From Aristolochia californica (Eukaryota > Streptophyta > Magnoliopsida > Piperales > Aristolochiaceae): DNA of 64,000 nt. Positions 1 to 11,649 of the stretch are shown here, piece after piece (the stretch's first letter is position 1; the number at the start of each line of letters is the position of its first letter). The DNA lies in the NCBI GenBank assembly GCA_029961685.1, contig JARWKL010000016.1, positions 15,072,157 through 15,136,156 on the forward strand, written 5' to 3'. Both the position numbers and the translations under genes were made by a program. Under the pieces are notes generated by a model that did no database searches, had not been told where the DNA came from, and worked only from the letters and a program-made list of their open reading frames with translations.

Positions 1-603
1 AAGTAGGTCCTTTGTTATAAGAAACCTCCGAACCGATATGGACCAACTTATAAAATTTGATATCCCATGTAAGGGTATAATGGTAATTCTTAGTATATCA
101 ACTTTGATATTTATATTCTCATCGGCCATGATAGGCCCTTCTCCAAAAAAAAAAAAAAATCTAACAATAACACCAAGTAGTATTCTTCAAACAACTCGAT
201 GTATGGAGAACTTTAGCATTGATGCTAAATCATTATTCTGATTTTTTTTCATTAATACCACTATAAGAGACTCAATATCCATCTTCTATATCAGGTGACT
301 CTTATTCCCATGATTGTTTTTTCAACAATTTGATCATGGACTGGTCTCGGTTAACAAGATTTGCAAACCAACAAAACTGTTTTGATAGCTTCTTCTAGAT
401 GGAGAGACATGCATATCCACAATATCATAAGATGAAAAGCATTCACAAACTCATCTTGAAATCATCTTCTAAATTTGGAAACCAGTAACATGAAGTAATA
501 AAAAAAATGAAGAACTTATATCACGGTTTGTGATCTTTCTTCACAAAAGAGCCTTCTTTGAGTGGTGTTGATCATATCTTCTTAGAGCATTCCTTTTGAC
601 GTA

Positions 604-648
604 GGATCCTAAATTTAATGCTCTGATACCATGTTGAATTTAGGATCC
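604..648 (-). other. Primer-binding site in the loop of a U5-leader hairpin
   Basis: Bases 604-618 pair with 634-648 (15 bp, one T-G wobble; arms GGATCCTAAATTTAA and TTGAATTTAGGATCC). The 15-base loop 619-633 contains the whole primer site GCTCTGATACCA (complement of TGGTATCAGAGC). The pairing is seen directly; a role in starting reverse transcription is inferred by analogy with retroviral U5-leader stems. Confidence 0.7.
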
Positions 649-1209
649 CTTTTCCAATATTCCGAGCAACAGAAGGGAGAAAGAAAAAGAAGAAAAGGGA
701 GGAAGAGCTCTTGGATAGAGAGAAGAGAAGAGGAAAAAAGAGATGTGCACCAAGCAAAGAGAGAGAAAGATTTACTCAAGAATGAATTGTGTAACTTGAT
801 TAATCCCGAATCAAGACACCTTTATTTATAGTAGAGGAAGTGATAGAGTCCTTATACAATTAACCTTTCAATCTCCTTACATTCCAACTCTAACTCTTTA
901 AGATAAGTCTATCATGAAAAGATAACACAGTCTACTAGAGGTCGAATATAAGTTGAACTAGAATTCTTCTTCAATAATGTGGACATAAGGGAGGAGGCTA
1001 GCTTGTGGCCTTATCCTTGTGGGTCCCACATGATCTTCCAGTGCATTTTGATAAGATTACCAGCTTATGGTATCTTTGTGGGCCCCACTTGATCTTCAAG
1101 TCTTCTAACTCATTTCAACTTGGTTTTCTTATCTTCTTAACTTGTGCTTGCTTGGGTGAGGACTCTTCTTTGCATCCCACGTCCTCATGGTGGGTCCCAC
1201 ATTGTAACA
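632..1209 (-). repeat. LTR of family B (5' LTR, 578 bp)
   Basis: It has TG...CA ends in minus orientation and abuts a primer-binding site at 620-631. Its purine-rich segment (660-775) and its GGTGGGTCCCAC-type U3 repeats match the LTR at 6836-7314, which is about 100 bp shorter. Confidence 0.75.
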
Positions 1210-2384
1210 GTGAATTGATGGAATTATGTACTGGTGCTATTTGGAAAGTTGCCGATTACATATGATTTCTTCTGCTAGGTTAGTCTGCTTTGATTCTGCT
1301 CAACTTCTTGCTATCATCTGGCTATAATATCGTATCTTTCATCTATGGTATAATTTCTTCATCCAACAAGTCATATGCTGGAAGATTGCTAGACAAACGT
1401 CGCCCTGGCCTTATCTGTTGTCATCCGACTGCAAGTCAACCATAATTAGCTCACTGTAGAGCCACGACTGAGACGGATTGGTGCCGAAGCATCAGCTGCT
1501 GATTTGCCTATTTGTTTCCGAAAACTTATCTTGATATTACTATTGATTTTTAGAAAAATCCACTGATCGGCATTTAATCTACCAGAAAGAGGTCTCTGTT
1601 TCTGCTCGTTGATCTTATCTCTGTTTCAGAATTTTTCGGAGGTTTCTGTTTGCCGCCCGAGATCTCTCGCCAACTATTCTGGAGCCAGTGTCGCGGGATG
1701 ACTTTGATATCCCCCGTTGTTCGGGGAGATGATGATTGCAATTTAAAGGTAAATCTACATCTTTCCTAAGTTTCAGATACACTACGCCAATTCAGCGCTT
1801 GCCTTGACTCAGACCGAACTCTCCCAAGTAAGCCATGGAACCAGCGACCCAAGGTTGCTTCTTTTTTGCCAAGTCAACTCGGTCGGGTCAACTCAAGTCC
1901 AGGTCAACCTGACTCGGCCCACTTATTTTTTGCCTCGACTATAGTGGTCTACTATTTGACTTAGCGCAACTCGATTCTTTTTCTCCGGTTGGATTATTAT
2001 TTTGAGGTATTTGCAACATATTCCTTGGTCAACATATTACTTGGTGCATATACTCACATCGGATTATTTCATGGGTCCTTTTACAAGGATTTTTATTATT
2101 TTAGTTCGTGTTATATGGGCCCAGACCCATTTCAGCTACAGCTATTGTGTCTCTTTGGATGAGACATTATTATTGAATAAGCGGTGACCTCAACATCCTA
2201 TCTTCTTGTTTACCCATTACTTATTGGTTATTTGACAACCTTACTCGTACCATCCTTTATTTGACTCTCACATACATCTTTGGGCCAACCTTTTGAGTGT
2301 TGCTTCGGTTGGAAGTTTAAGTCCATCACGTATATGGGTGTTTTAAGTCCATGGAGACTTTATATATATATATACCCGTGGGTC

Positions 2385-2515
2385 TTTTATCGTCGCCTTG
2401 TGAATGACAGGCATTACCCACTTATCACGTCCTTTATTGTCGTCTTGTGAATGACAGACATTTATCATGTATCACGTCTTTTATCGCCATCTTATGAATG
2501 ACAGGCCTTTATCAC
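2385..2515 (+). repeat. Tandem repeat, about 3 units of 45-50 bp
   Basis: Three successive degenerate units contain TTTATCGTCGCCTTGTGAATG-like sequence followed by GACAGGCATT and TATCACGT. The unit is also present in reverse orientation near 24,785-24,840 in a D-like element, so it is part of the internal region of this retroelement group. Confidence 0.6.
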
Positions 2516-2991
2516 CCATTTGTACCTGTGAGAGTTGGTGCCCGGGTTGGCACACCGTGATGGAGGAGCTTATTACTACATATATGTTACCCCCCTTAAT
2601 TAACATTGATTACTCCTACCTTTTGAGAGTCATTGTCCTGTGGAGGGACACGGTGTTGGAGAAGTTTTTATTACACTTCTGAGCATTACGTATAGACCCA
2701 CTAACTTTGAAAGATAGGAGTGCCACTACTTGAGAATGATAGTTGAGAATGATAGGAGTTTGGCCTGCATCTAGCATGGGTTATGATTAGAGTATGGAGC
2801 GATGTCATATGGCTTGGAATGATTTTACTCTTACTTATTTTATGCCAACTGGGCCTCATGGAAGAGAGCACAAATATGAGGGGAAGTTTTGGAAGATATG
2901 GAGGATTTTCATTTTATACAAGAATATTTTATTCATCATTTGCAGCAAGCTGGAAGTTCATGATGTTCTCTAACCCCCAGCTAGAGGGGAG

Positions 2992-3376
2992 TGTTGGAAG
3001 ATGGGCCCAAGCCCACATATTCAAGTGTATTGGAAGATGGGCCCAAACCCATAAGATATGGACCCACCATGATCACATGAGCTGGTGGGACCCATCATGA
3101 TCACGTGAGGAGTCTTACACAATAAGAAGTCTTACATAGCAGGTCTCATAGAAGAGTTTCAATTTAAAGGTATTTTAGTCATGTTAGTCTTCTATTTATA
3201 TAGGGTTATTTAATTATGCTAGGACTTATCTTTAAGTGTTATAGTTTAGGTGTAATTGGGACAAATATAGTTTAATTGTAGTTGGACTCTACTACTTTCC
3301 TCTATTCTAAATAGAAGTTCATGTACTCTGATTACAATAAGTAAATTAAGTGTTTCTCTTTTCCATAAATTCAACA
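2992..3376 (+). repeat. 3' LTR of family A copy 1
   Basis: It starts TGTTGGAAGATGGGC and ends CATAAATTCAACA, and contains a TATA-like box and TATTCTAAATAGAAG before the R region. It shares near-identical 3' ends with the LTRs at 13608-14023, 22254-22683 and 23976-24310. Confidence 0.75.
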
Positions 3377-4810
3377 ACAACAAACTTATATATTACAACC
3401 TTAGATTTATAGTAGCTAACTAGGCTCTCAACATATAACCATAAAGGGATTTTCAACAACTTATTAGGTAATGTTGCTTAGACCCAAAATGAGATTTTTA
3501 GCATCGTTGGCTTGCACAATGTCTTACAATTCAAAAAAATAGCAACAACAATGGTTCTCAACCCTTTTCCTCTTTTGCCACACCGACTTCAATCAATCAA
3601 CTTGAGTTGATGATAGTCTTTCTTATGCAAGGCTTGACCTAAATTACAAGGGTTATTTACTTTCACAATTTGAGCACAATAAGATAGACACACAAATCTT
3701 TAAATACCTATGCAATGTTATAGTAGCTCAAAAGTTCTTAAATGATGAGATTTCAAAATATAAGATTAATGAGATTGGATTGTTTTTTAAATGGGTTTGG
3801 GGGGCAACATATAAAGCAACTCAAGTCAAATATGATTTCACAGTATAAGTGCACAAGTTAGGGATCTAAATCTTTGAGTTTAAATTTTCTAGAGAAAGAT
3901 CCATAAAAAAATTAAAAGTGTAAGAAGCTCTACGATACTTGGATCTTGAAAATATGCTCTAAACGATTAAAACTTTGTAAAATCCATTTTTAAATGTTCT
4001 AAATGATTTCAAACCAATGTAACAACCACTTTAAATTCACTTGTTAGAATAATCAAATCTATTTCAATGTAATGGTGCACAAACTCTAGCAAGGCTAAGG
4101 AAATGACATTTCCAAGTAAAAGTAAAAGCACAAGAAAGTACTTAACTCTTAACTACATGGTCTTTTCAGTTGCAATTCCAATCTCCAAGTTTAATTTCAA
4201 AGTACAAGAGTGCTTAGGAGTGGTTGTTTTTGCTACAGGAATCAAGAATGAAAAATCTTGGAGCAAGATCAACTAAAATAAACAAGTTATCAAAGTTCAA
4301 ATTTGGACTTGTTGAGGTTGAATAGGGACAATTTATCCTTCTTGAAATCTCAACAAATCTAGTTTAAAATTCATGAGAAATACTTAAAATGTTTGTAATG
4401 AGCTACTCGTCACATAGATACGTCACGTTAAAATTTTGGGAGATCTTGGCCGAATTGATACCATCAATCTTGTCTTGTAACTTTTCTAGAACTTGTTGTT
4501 TGGTTGACTTGGAGTTGATCAAACAGTCTTTGATCTTCTCTTCTGAATGTTCAACCTCTTTGGCTTGATTGTCTAGTCGTCCCAACAAAGTCGCTTTTAT
4601 CTCTTCTCGTCTAGTTAACTTGGCATTATTCAATTGACAATTATATGTGTTCCTTTTTTCTTGCTTTTGTGTGCCTTGGTTGTCAGATTGTCCTGGCTTA
4701 CAACTTCCAACAAAGATTTTCTCTCTATTGGCCAATCAACCTTCATTATCTCCCCTTGGGATTTTTTATTCAATATTTGGTTGATCAAACTTAGACAGAT
4801 AAGGTGATTT
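3377..4810. repeat. Gene-free stretch, diverged dispersed repeat
   Basis: No gene is recognised. Sequence around 3760-4000 is similar, in inverted orientation, to 59,560-59,710; for example GGATTG(G)TTTTTnAAATGGG and TAGGGATCTAAAT blocks occur in the same order. A minus-strand 110-codon frame at 4403-4735 is rich in Lys, Glu, Gln and Asn and could be a piece of a retroelement gag or env-like frame, but no family motif is visible. A reverse polypurine-like tract (CTCCCCTTGGG) at 4752-4762 lies close to the candidate LTR start that follows. Confidence 0.4.
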
Positions 4811-5990
4811 TGTTGACCGTATGTAGGCTCCTTCTTGATTTTGATGATAATAAAATTAATAGAGCTAGCAATTGTAAATCTAGTATTTCAGATCATTTTC
4901 CTTCAAGAGACTTCCATTTCAAGGTCTAAAACATTAAAATGAAACAAGCTTCTCAAGACCTCAAACTTCATGGAAAGTTAAGAAATCTTGAAGAAGTGAA
5001 GACTAGAGTTTTAGGATTCATTGAAAATTGTCAAAACTCAGTCAATCTAAAGAGAATTATTGACTCTTTCCAATTTGAGTTACAATACAAACTTGGAGCG
5101 TTAGGATATATTTTGCATTCAAATATGTTTTCACAAAATCACATACATATTTCATACAAGTTAGAAACACTTAGGATTATTTATTCCCATGCTCTAAAAT
5201 TTTGTTAGATGAATTGACACAGGAATTATTGATCAATATCTGTCAATGATTGATCAACCAGAAGTGCGCAAGCCAAAATTATAAAAAATATCGATCAACC
5301 TAACTCGATAGATCGTGTATCCAGAACATTGCCAAACCATGCTATAAATGGGATGATCAATCAATAATGTCCATCAAAAGCAAATTCATATTGATTGATC
5401 AATCAACTTCTAAGACTAATCGATCATATAAAACTTTGCCAGTTAGGGACATAAAACATGATTGATGATTGGAAGATCATTGATCGATCATATTTTCAAT
5501 ACACTATCAGAGAGAATTCTAATTGATCAATTATACCATGTCATTCATCAATCAACTTAAAATGTCAGACCCAATCAAAAGATATTTTTTTATTATACCA
5601 TCGATCAATAAGACACATTCTGTAAGAAAAATAGTCGTTGTACTCGATTGATCGATCAATCACTTTACACTGATTGATAAATATAAAACTCAACTTTTTG
5701 CAAATGGGCAAAAATAGGGCTAGTTTGGCTTGAGGAACCTATAAATACCCCATTGAACCTTCCATCGAGAAGTTAATGAGCATTTATTGGCATATCTACA
5801 ACCCTTGATTTTTAATCCTTTGAAAAATCCTCCTAAAGTGCTTTTTTGAGAAAGAATGAGCCCAAACTCTGGAATTTTTTTTCCGCGTTTCTCAAATCCT
5901 CTCCTTTGCATACACATTAGACAAGCTCCATCATTTACATTGTGCTACAAAATTTCCTTCCTTCAATTTTTTTTTGTTTGATCTCACATT
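4811..5990. repeat. Possible long LTR with GATCGATCAATC-rich region
   Basis: The segment begins TGTTGACCGTATGTAGGCTCC, which resembles the start of long LTRs of SIRE/Maximus-type Copia elements (from memory, not tested). Bases 5215-5690 are packed with TGATCGATCAAT and TTGATCAATCAAC words on both strands, so the stretch is rich in small palindromes. No right boundary or partner LTR was found, so the class is tentative. Confidence 0.35.
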
Positions 5991-6835
5991 GCATTAGTTT
6001 CCTTTAGAAGTCTTTCCCATTATGGTCTCCTTTTCGAAAAAGTCTAAATTTTTTTATTTAGAAAGGTTTATGTCCAAATTCTAGATTCAAAATAAGTGTT
6101 CTAAATCTCCCTTATTCCAAAATTACCTCTTGAATATTTTATTTGTAACATTGTCAAGTTTTGTTAAAAAGTAATTGCCTTATATGAAAAGTATATTTTT
6201 ACAAAGTTTTCATTATTATGTTCCATCTCAAAACTTTCTTATCGAGTTTTTTTTTTAAATTTTCTTAATCATCATGTTCATGGAAGAAGGATTCAACCCT
6301 GACTGAAGTTGTTGAATAAGAAGGATCATACCCCTACAAAAAAGTAGCGACTCCTAAGGAAAATAGAAGATATGGGATTCAAGACAAAGGATTCGACTGT
6401 GAAAAGAGTCATTGGAGCATAATGGATTTGACCCCAGAGCAAAGGATCTGATCCCAAGCTATAGAAATGGAAATTCAAGATAATCAAGAAGCCATAACTT
6501 TGGTTATCCATCTCCAATTCATATAAGCAACCTATCAAAATGAAGCAACACTAGGAGAATTTATTATTATTTTTTATTTTTGGATTATTTTTCTATGATT
6601 TTTAATGAAAGCTAGGAATAAGCCTTATTGAAATTTAGGATTACATGATGTATAATCACAATAGAAGAAAATTAAGGGGTGAGAAGATGAAGAAGATTTG
6701 TGGAGAGAAGGTTTTAGGAGGAGAAGAGGAAGAGTGACGAATTTGGGGAAAAGAGGAGAAAGATTAGGGTAATGGACTTGTCCAAACCTTCCTTCTTAAG
6801 TTGTATTTATAGATATCAAAAGTTCTAATATTACA
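5991..6835. repeat. Gene-free stretch with a truncated D/E-type LTR remnant
   Basis: Nothing coding is recognised. Bases about 6640-6835 (AAATTTAGGATTACATG, then purine-rich sequence, then GTCCAAACCTTCC and a TATTTATAG block) resemble the R-U5 part of the D and E LTRs in reverse orientation. The family B element inserted at 6836. Confidence 0.4.
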
Positions 6836-7314
6836 TGTTGAATTTAGGACCCCATGACAGAAATCTAGAGCAAGGTGAGAGAGGGAGAAAAAGAGAAGGA
6901 GAGAGAGAGCTCTCGGGTAGAGAGAAGAGAAGAGAAAAAAAGGAAAAAAAAAGAGTTTAGGCTAGAGAGGAATACTTCACGAGTTGAGAAGTGGAGAACT
7001 AATTTGTTTGATTATAATTCGAGTACATGAACTTCTATTTATAGTAGAGGAAAGTGGTAGAGTCCAAATACAATTAAACTACCTTGTCCCAATTACACCC
7101 AAACTCTAACACTTAAAAATAAGTCCTAGCTTAATTAAATAACTCATCATAACTAGAAGACTAACATAACTACAACTAAAACTCTTCTATGATACACATG
7201 ATCATATGATAAGGATGCCAACCCATGGTTATCATGGTGGGTCCCACTTGATTGCCAAATTTTCCAACTCATGCCAGTAACTCGTGTAACCATGGTGGGT
7301 CCCACATTGTAACA
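6836..7314 (-). repeat. 3' LTR of the family B element (479 bp)
   Basis: In minus orientation it starts TGTTACAATGTGGGACC and ends TAAATTCAACA. A polypurine tract (complement of CTCCCCCTCAAGCTGGGGG, about 7315-7334) abuts it, fixing it as the 3' LTR. Confidence 0.8.
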
Positions 7315-7426
7315 CTCCCCCTCAAGCTGGGGGTGAGAAAACATTATAAACGCCCAACTTGCTACAGATGGTGGACAAGATCTTATGAGTAACTGGTTTG
7401 GTGAGAATGTCTGCAACTTGGCCTTG

Positions 7427-8083
7427 TCAAGATATATATTTGAGAGATAATATGCCGGTTTGGAATTTCTCTCGTATGAAATGGCAATCTACTTTGATGT
7501 GTTTTGTTCTCTCATGGAAAACTGGATTTGAGGTGATATGTAGTGTTGTCCGATTATCACAATGTAGATCCATAAGGGCTTCTTTATAGAATCCCAGTTT
7601 AGTGAGAAGGGATCTGATCCATAGAAGTTCACTAACTGTGTGTACCATAACTCTGTATTCTGCTTCTGCACTAGACAATGCAACTACATTCTGCCTCTTG
7701 CTTCTCCATATAAGCAAGTTCCCTCCAACCATTGTACAATATCCTGAAGTAAATTTTCTATCATCTAAGGATCCGGCCTAGTTTGCAGCTGAGAATTATT
7801 CTATGTTGAAGTGACCATGGTTCTTATAGAGAAGCCCTCTTCTTGGAGCTCCTTTCAAATATCGCAATATTCTTTCTAGTGTTTGCCAATGACTGAGTTG
7901 TGGTTTGTGCATATATTGACTCACTACACTTACTGCATATGATATATCCGACCTTGTTACACAAAGATAAATGAGTTTCCCCACAAGTCTTTGATATTTT
8001 CCAACATCCACATCATCTCCAGTACTTGCAAACAATTTTGTATTTGAATCCATAGGGATTTTTGCTAGTCTACACCCTATCAT
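7427..8083 (-). pseudogene. Copia RNase H fragment (family B)
   Basis: Two minus-strand frames (7796-8083 and 7427-7732) carry the C-terminal RT/RNase H part of a Copia polyprotein: the TRSDISYAVSVVSQYMHKP and HWQTLERILRYLKG region, then the WRSKRQNVVALSSAEAEYR RNase H core, then an HCDN...NPVFHERTKHI block with the Copia C-terminal signature. The frames are out of register and separated by stops near 7735-7795. The protein would degrade the RNA strand during reverse transcription; this copy cannot do so as one polypeptide. Confidence 0.85.
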
Positions 8084-8149
8084 TCTTGTCTCCTCCAGTA
8101 GATCAAGGACATACGTCCTTTGAGATAGTACAATCCAATGTTTGGACCA

Positions 8150-8793
8150 TAGTACTTTAATACCCAGTAAATATTTAAGTTAGTCCAAAATATTTTGTCT
8201 TGAATTCTGCACATATCTTTTCCTTGGTTTCTTGAATGCCCTCGGGATCACTACTAGTTAAGACAATATCAACAACATATATTGATTGCCTTTAGGTGTG
8301 TCTTTAATAAATACGGAGTGATCTACAAAACATCTTTGAAATCTAGCCTGTATGAGTGCTTGGCTAAATTTATCCAACCATGCACGAGGAGACTGTTTCA
8401 GACCATAAATGGATTTCTTCAATCGACATACCGACTCCCCCTCAACCACAAATCTAAGTGGTTGTTGCATATAAATTTCTTCATTGATATCCCCATTGAG
8501 AAAAACATTTTTCACATCAAGCTAATAGACCTGCCAGGAAGAATTAGCAGCAAGAGATAATAAAATATATACCGAGTTCATTTTGGCCACCAGAGAGAAT
8601 GTTTCTCATAATCGATCCCATAACATTGTGTATAGCCTTTAGCAATGAGGAGGGCCTTAAGGTGAGCAACGTACCCATCCGGATTGTGTTTCATAGTAAA
8701 AACCCACTTACAACCGATAGGTTTCTTATCTGATGGAAGAGGAAATAGACCCCATGTCTGATTTTCATAGAGTGCCTGCATTTCTTCGTCCAT
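8150..8793 (-). pseudogene. Copia reverse transcriptase fragment (family B)
   Basis: The frame at 8578-8793 holds the RT entry motif (MDEEMQALYENQTW, then GCKWVFTMKHNPDG). The frame at 8258-8515 continues with KNVFLNGDINEEIYMQQP, CRLKKSIYGLKQSPRAW and the VFIKD region. The catalytic strand near 8265-8280 falls in another frame and reads YVVD where Copia RTs have YVDD, so the first catalytic Asp is lost as well as the frame. Domain identity is certain; function is not retained. Confidence 0.85.
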
Positions 8794-9153
8794 TGCCGCC
8801 TTCCACCCTGGATGTTTTCGAGCCTCTTGATGGGACTATGGGACTGAAATGGAGGAGATCGATGAAATAAATTGACAACATGAAGGGGATAAATGATGGA
8901 GAGACACAAAATTGGATATGGGGTGAGAAGTAGAGGGTCTAGTGCAAGTTTTGGATTATTTTCTTAAGGCAATGGGACGAGTATCATATTGTCGGTCAAA
9001 AACAACAGGAGAAGATGGGCTTACCTCGAAGGGATCCGTAAACTCTGCAGGTGTGGTGTCAACCAGTGTGTCTCGGGTTGAACAGTTTCCATAGCACGGG
9101 GCACAACCGATTGAGGAGAGGTTGCTACTGAAGAGAGACCTGGAGGAGCATTG

Positions 9154-9996
9154 TCAGAGTAGTAAAAAATCTTCTAAAAAAGTTATATCCCTAGACATAA
9201 GTAACCTTTGGAGAGTGGGATTATAGAAAATATAACCCTTTTGTGTCTGAGAGTACCCTAAGAAGATACACTTGATAGATTTTGGGTCAAGTTTACTTTG
9301 TTGTGGGGAGGTAATATGAACAAAGCATGTACACCCAAAGACTTTCAAGGGAAGTGAAAAAGGATCATCATGTGGTAGTAATAATGAATATGGGGATTTA
9401 TTACCAAGAACGGAAGAGGGTAGCCTATTTATAAGAAAGCATAATGTAAGAATGATATGCGGCCAATAAAAGTATGGGACTTTCATGGTATACAGTAAAC
9501 TGCAAGCTACCTCAAGAAGATGACGATTCTTTCGTTTTGCTACACCATTTTGTTGAGGAGTGTAGGCACACGATGATTGATGGATAATGTCATTCTCTTG
9601 ACAAAAAAAATCCAAGGTCTCTCGAAGTATATTCTTTGGCATTATCAGACCGAAGTACTTTGATTTTCTAACCAAATTGAGTGAACACCATAGTATGAAA
9701 GATTTAAATATGGATGGTATTTCATAACGTTCTTTAAAAATAAATAGCTATGTGGTACGAGTAAAATCATTAATAAATGTAATAAAGTACTTGACTTGGG
9801 AAATATTTGAGACGCTCAAGGGTCCCCATACATCTGTGTGGATCAATGAAAAAGGAGCAACACTCTTAAGTTCTGGACAAGGTGAGTATGTAGTTCTCTG
9901 GTGTTTGCTTAGTTGACAAACTTCACAATTTAAATATGACCTATCTTTAAACATATGGAAAAGACCATGAAGAAATTGTGTGGATGGATGTTCCAA
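9154..9996 (-). pseudogene. Copia integrase fragment (family B)
   Basis: Minus-strand frame 9748-9996 holds the zinc-finger end (CEVCQLSKHQRTTY) and the start of the core (IHTDVWGPL, FITFINDFTRTT). Frame 9154-9675 carries the rest: ENDIIHQSSCAYTPQQNGV, the ATP-like VAKRKNRHLLEVA stretch, LPLKVFGCTCFVH and the C-terminal IKCIFLGYSQTQKGY. The gap 9676-9747 includes a frame change. Integrase would insert element cDNA into the chromosome. Confidence 0.85.
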
Positions 9997-10101
9997 CCGA
10001 TTGTGTCATAGACTTGTCTATGTTTCACTTTTTAAAACGGTATTTATTTTAGGCACGTCCAGGTAGTAGAGCCCCCCTTGTTCACGGCCTCCACCAATTA
10101 C

Positions 10102-10971
10102 CTACTCCGTTATATGATCCTGAAACACACAAGAAATGGGTGAGAAGGTAATGGAGCAATTAAAATAATTTGTTAGCTGACTAACAGATAAAGGATTCAA
10201 GGGAAAAGTAGGAACAAAAAGAATATATGTGAGCGGAAGTGGTGTAACAAAGGTGAATGCTTTCCCGAAAACTTTAGTTTGAGAGTCGTCAGCTATGGTA
10301 ACAAATTTATTTGCGAGATAAGGAGAAACTAAGTGGAGTAGATTTTTGTTACCTGTGAGATGTTCGGAGGCCCTTGAGTCAATTAGCCAAGATGAAGAGG
10401 AGGCAGGGAGCATACTTGAGGAGGAACTCGAAGAAGAGACCATCAATGTTTTAATTTTTTGGAATAAGTCATACTCATCATCGGTAAGGGTTTTCTTTTC
10501 TGTTGATGTAGTAGATTGGTACTCCTTTGTATCACTTACTAAGGCTTGATTAGCCTTCATCCAATTCGGTTTGCCATGGATTCTATAACATGTCTCTATA
10601 GTGTGGTCATATTTCCCACAATGTGTGCATTCCCTGTAATAGCACGTATCTATGGTGTGGTCATATCCCCCACACTGAGTGCATTCCTTGCCATTTGTTC
10701 TGACAAAACCATTCCTTCCACTTCTTCCTCGTCCTCCTCTATAATTTCTTCCATGGCCTCAGCTACGGTCAGTTGATGTTCCCCTATGCCTAGAGTACAT
10801 AGCAGATGATACTTCAGTAATAGAAGAAGAAAAAAAGTCTAAAATATGAAGTAATGTCGCACATACATCATCAAAAGTGGGAATAGCAGAGGTGCTAAGG
10901 AGTTGACTTTTAGCAACTTCAAGATATGGCTTAATGTTTGCAATGCATGGTAGGACCCGCCATGGAGTCAC
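10102..10971 (-). pseudogene. Copia gag C-terminus and protease fragment (family B), double zinc knuckle
   Basis: Frame 10759-10971 is the end of the gag core (PYLEVAKSQLLSTSAIPTFDD). The next part, in another frame, has two nearly identical CCHC knuckles in tandem (CTQCGGYDHTIDTC and CTHCGKYDHTIETC, about 10575-10690). Frame 10102-10560 contains the protease entry SSSSWLIDSRASEHL, where the usual catalytic D-S/T-G-A reads DSRA, and the LSVSQLTNYFNCSITF block. The knuckle duplication is a roughly 60 bp tandem repeat in DNA. Confidence 0.8.
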
Positions 10972-11632
10972 AAGCTAGTGGGACCCACCCCCAAGGGTTG
11001 GTTTTGCTCGGTTCTATTGTGGGACCCACCATGGAGGTACAAGCTAGTGGGACCCACCATGAGGGCATGGGCCAGATTTACTTTACTACAATGTGGGACC
11101 GACGATGGTGACACAAGTTGGTGGGACCCACCATGAGATCTGGTGGGACCCACAAGGATATCCACGAGTTGGCAACTTATCTTAGAAGATCTCGTGGAAT
11201 CCACCACAATATCTACGAGTTGGCAACTAATCTTAGAAGATCATGTTGGAATTAAGTTAGGTTTCTATTTTTAGCCAAGTTACTTAAGTTTTCCTTTAAT
11301 TGAATGTAATTAGGGGTAGAGATTTATTTACCTAGATTCTACAACATCCTCCATTATAAATAGAGGACTTGAACAAAGATTAAAAAAACCTTTGATCATT
11401 ATTGATATTGTGTGAGTTATTCACTTTTTCCGAACTTATCAATGTTTTCCTTGTGGCGTTCAATATCGACTTATCAAACGGATTTCTATCCCCATTTGTG
11501 GCGTCTTCACCGTACCAAGGTTTTTGCTTTGCTAAGCAACTGGTCATGGTTTCCATCCAAACTTGAAAGGTCTTGGGGACGATTATCAGATTTGGTATCG
11601 GGTTTCGTCACAAGTTGATGTGGTTCGTATCA
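10948..11632 (+). repeat. 5' LTR of gypsy element G
   Basis: The LTR carries repeated GTGGGACCCACCATG words (10,950-11,160), a TATAAATAG promoter-like box at 11,354-11,362 and ends just before the primer site. GTGGGACCCACCATGG words also occur in the U3 of families A and B, so this segment is shared across unrelated element classes. Confidence 0.65.
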
Positions 11633-11649
11633 GTTGGTATCAGAGCTTT

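Larger units (their letters stand above)
1..1209 (-). mobile_element. 5' end of a minus-strand Copia-type LTR retrotransposon (B')
   Basis: The element reads right to left. Its 5' LTR is 632-1209, its primer-binding site lies at 620-631 (TGGTATCAGAGC on the minus strand), and its leader continues leftward out of the window. The LTR starts TGTTACAATGTGGGACCCACC and ends TAAATTCAACA on the minus strand, the same ends as the LTR at 6836-7314, so both belong to one family. No gag or pol reading frame is visible in 1-619, so this stretch is leader or decayed sequence. The boundary at 1209/1210 interrupts the A-type element to the right. Its target duplication cannot be checked because the other end is outside. 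Confidence 0.75.
1210..3376 (+). mobile_element. 5'-truncated non-coding LTR element, family A copy 1
   Basis: The 3' LTR is 2992-3376 and begins TGTTGGAAGATGGGCCC, directly after a purine-rich tract (AGAGGGGAG). The internal part 1210-2991 has no gag or pol homology on either strand. It carries the GTCAACTC-rich leader near 1870-1910 and the family's conserved 3' internal block at 2770-2990. The 5' LTR is missing, cut off by the family B insertion at 1209. Related copies sit at 13396-14023, 22254-24310 and 60611-62176, and all lack coding capacity, which suggests a LARD-type non-autonomous family. Confidence 0.7.
6836..10947 (-). mobile_element. Decayed Copia retrotransposon, family B, 3' LTR plus gag-pol
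   Basis: In minus orientation the order is gag (10.97-10.4 kb), protease, integrase, reverse transcriptase, RNase H, polypurine tract (about 7315-7335) and 3' LTR (6836-7314). Protease-integrase-RT-RNase H order defines Ty1/Copia. The polyprotein is cut by several frameshifts and stops. The 5' end is missing: gag runs into the gypsy LTR beginning near 10948. The intact order makes it the best candidate in this window for the kind of autonomous element that could have mobilised the non-coding A and D families, whose LTR ends and polypurine tracts are similar. Confidence 0.85.

Noticed and set aside
2385..2515. CRISPR-like spaced repeats
   Set aside because: Units are degenerate and contiguous without unique spacers, and the sequence is plant retroelement interior.
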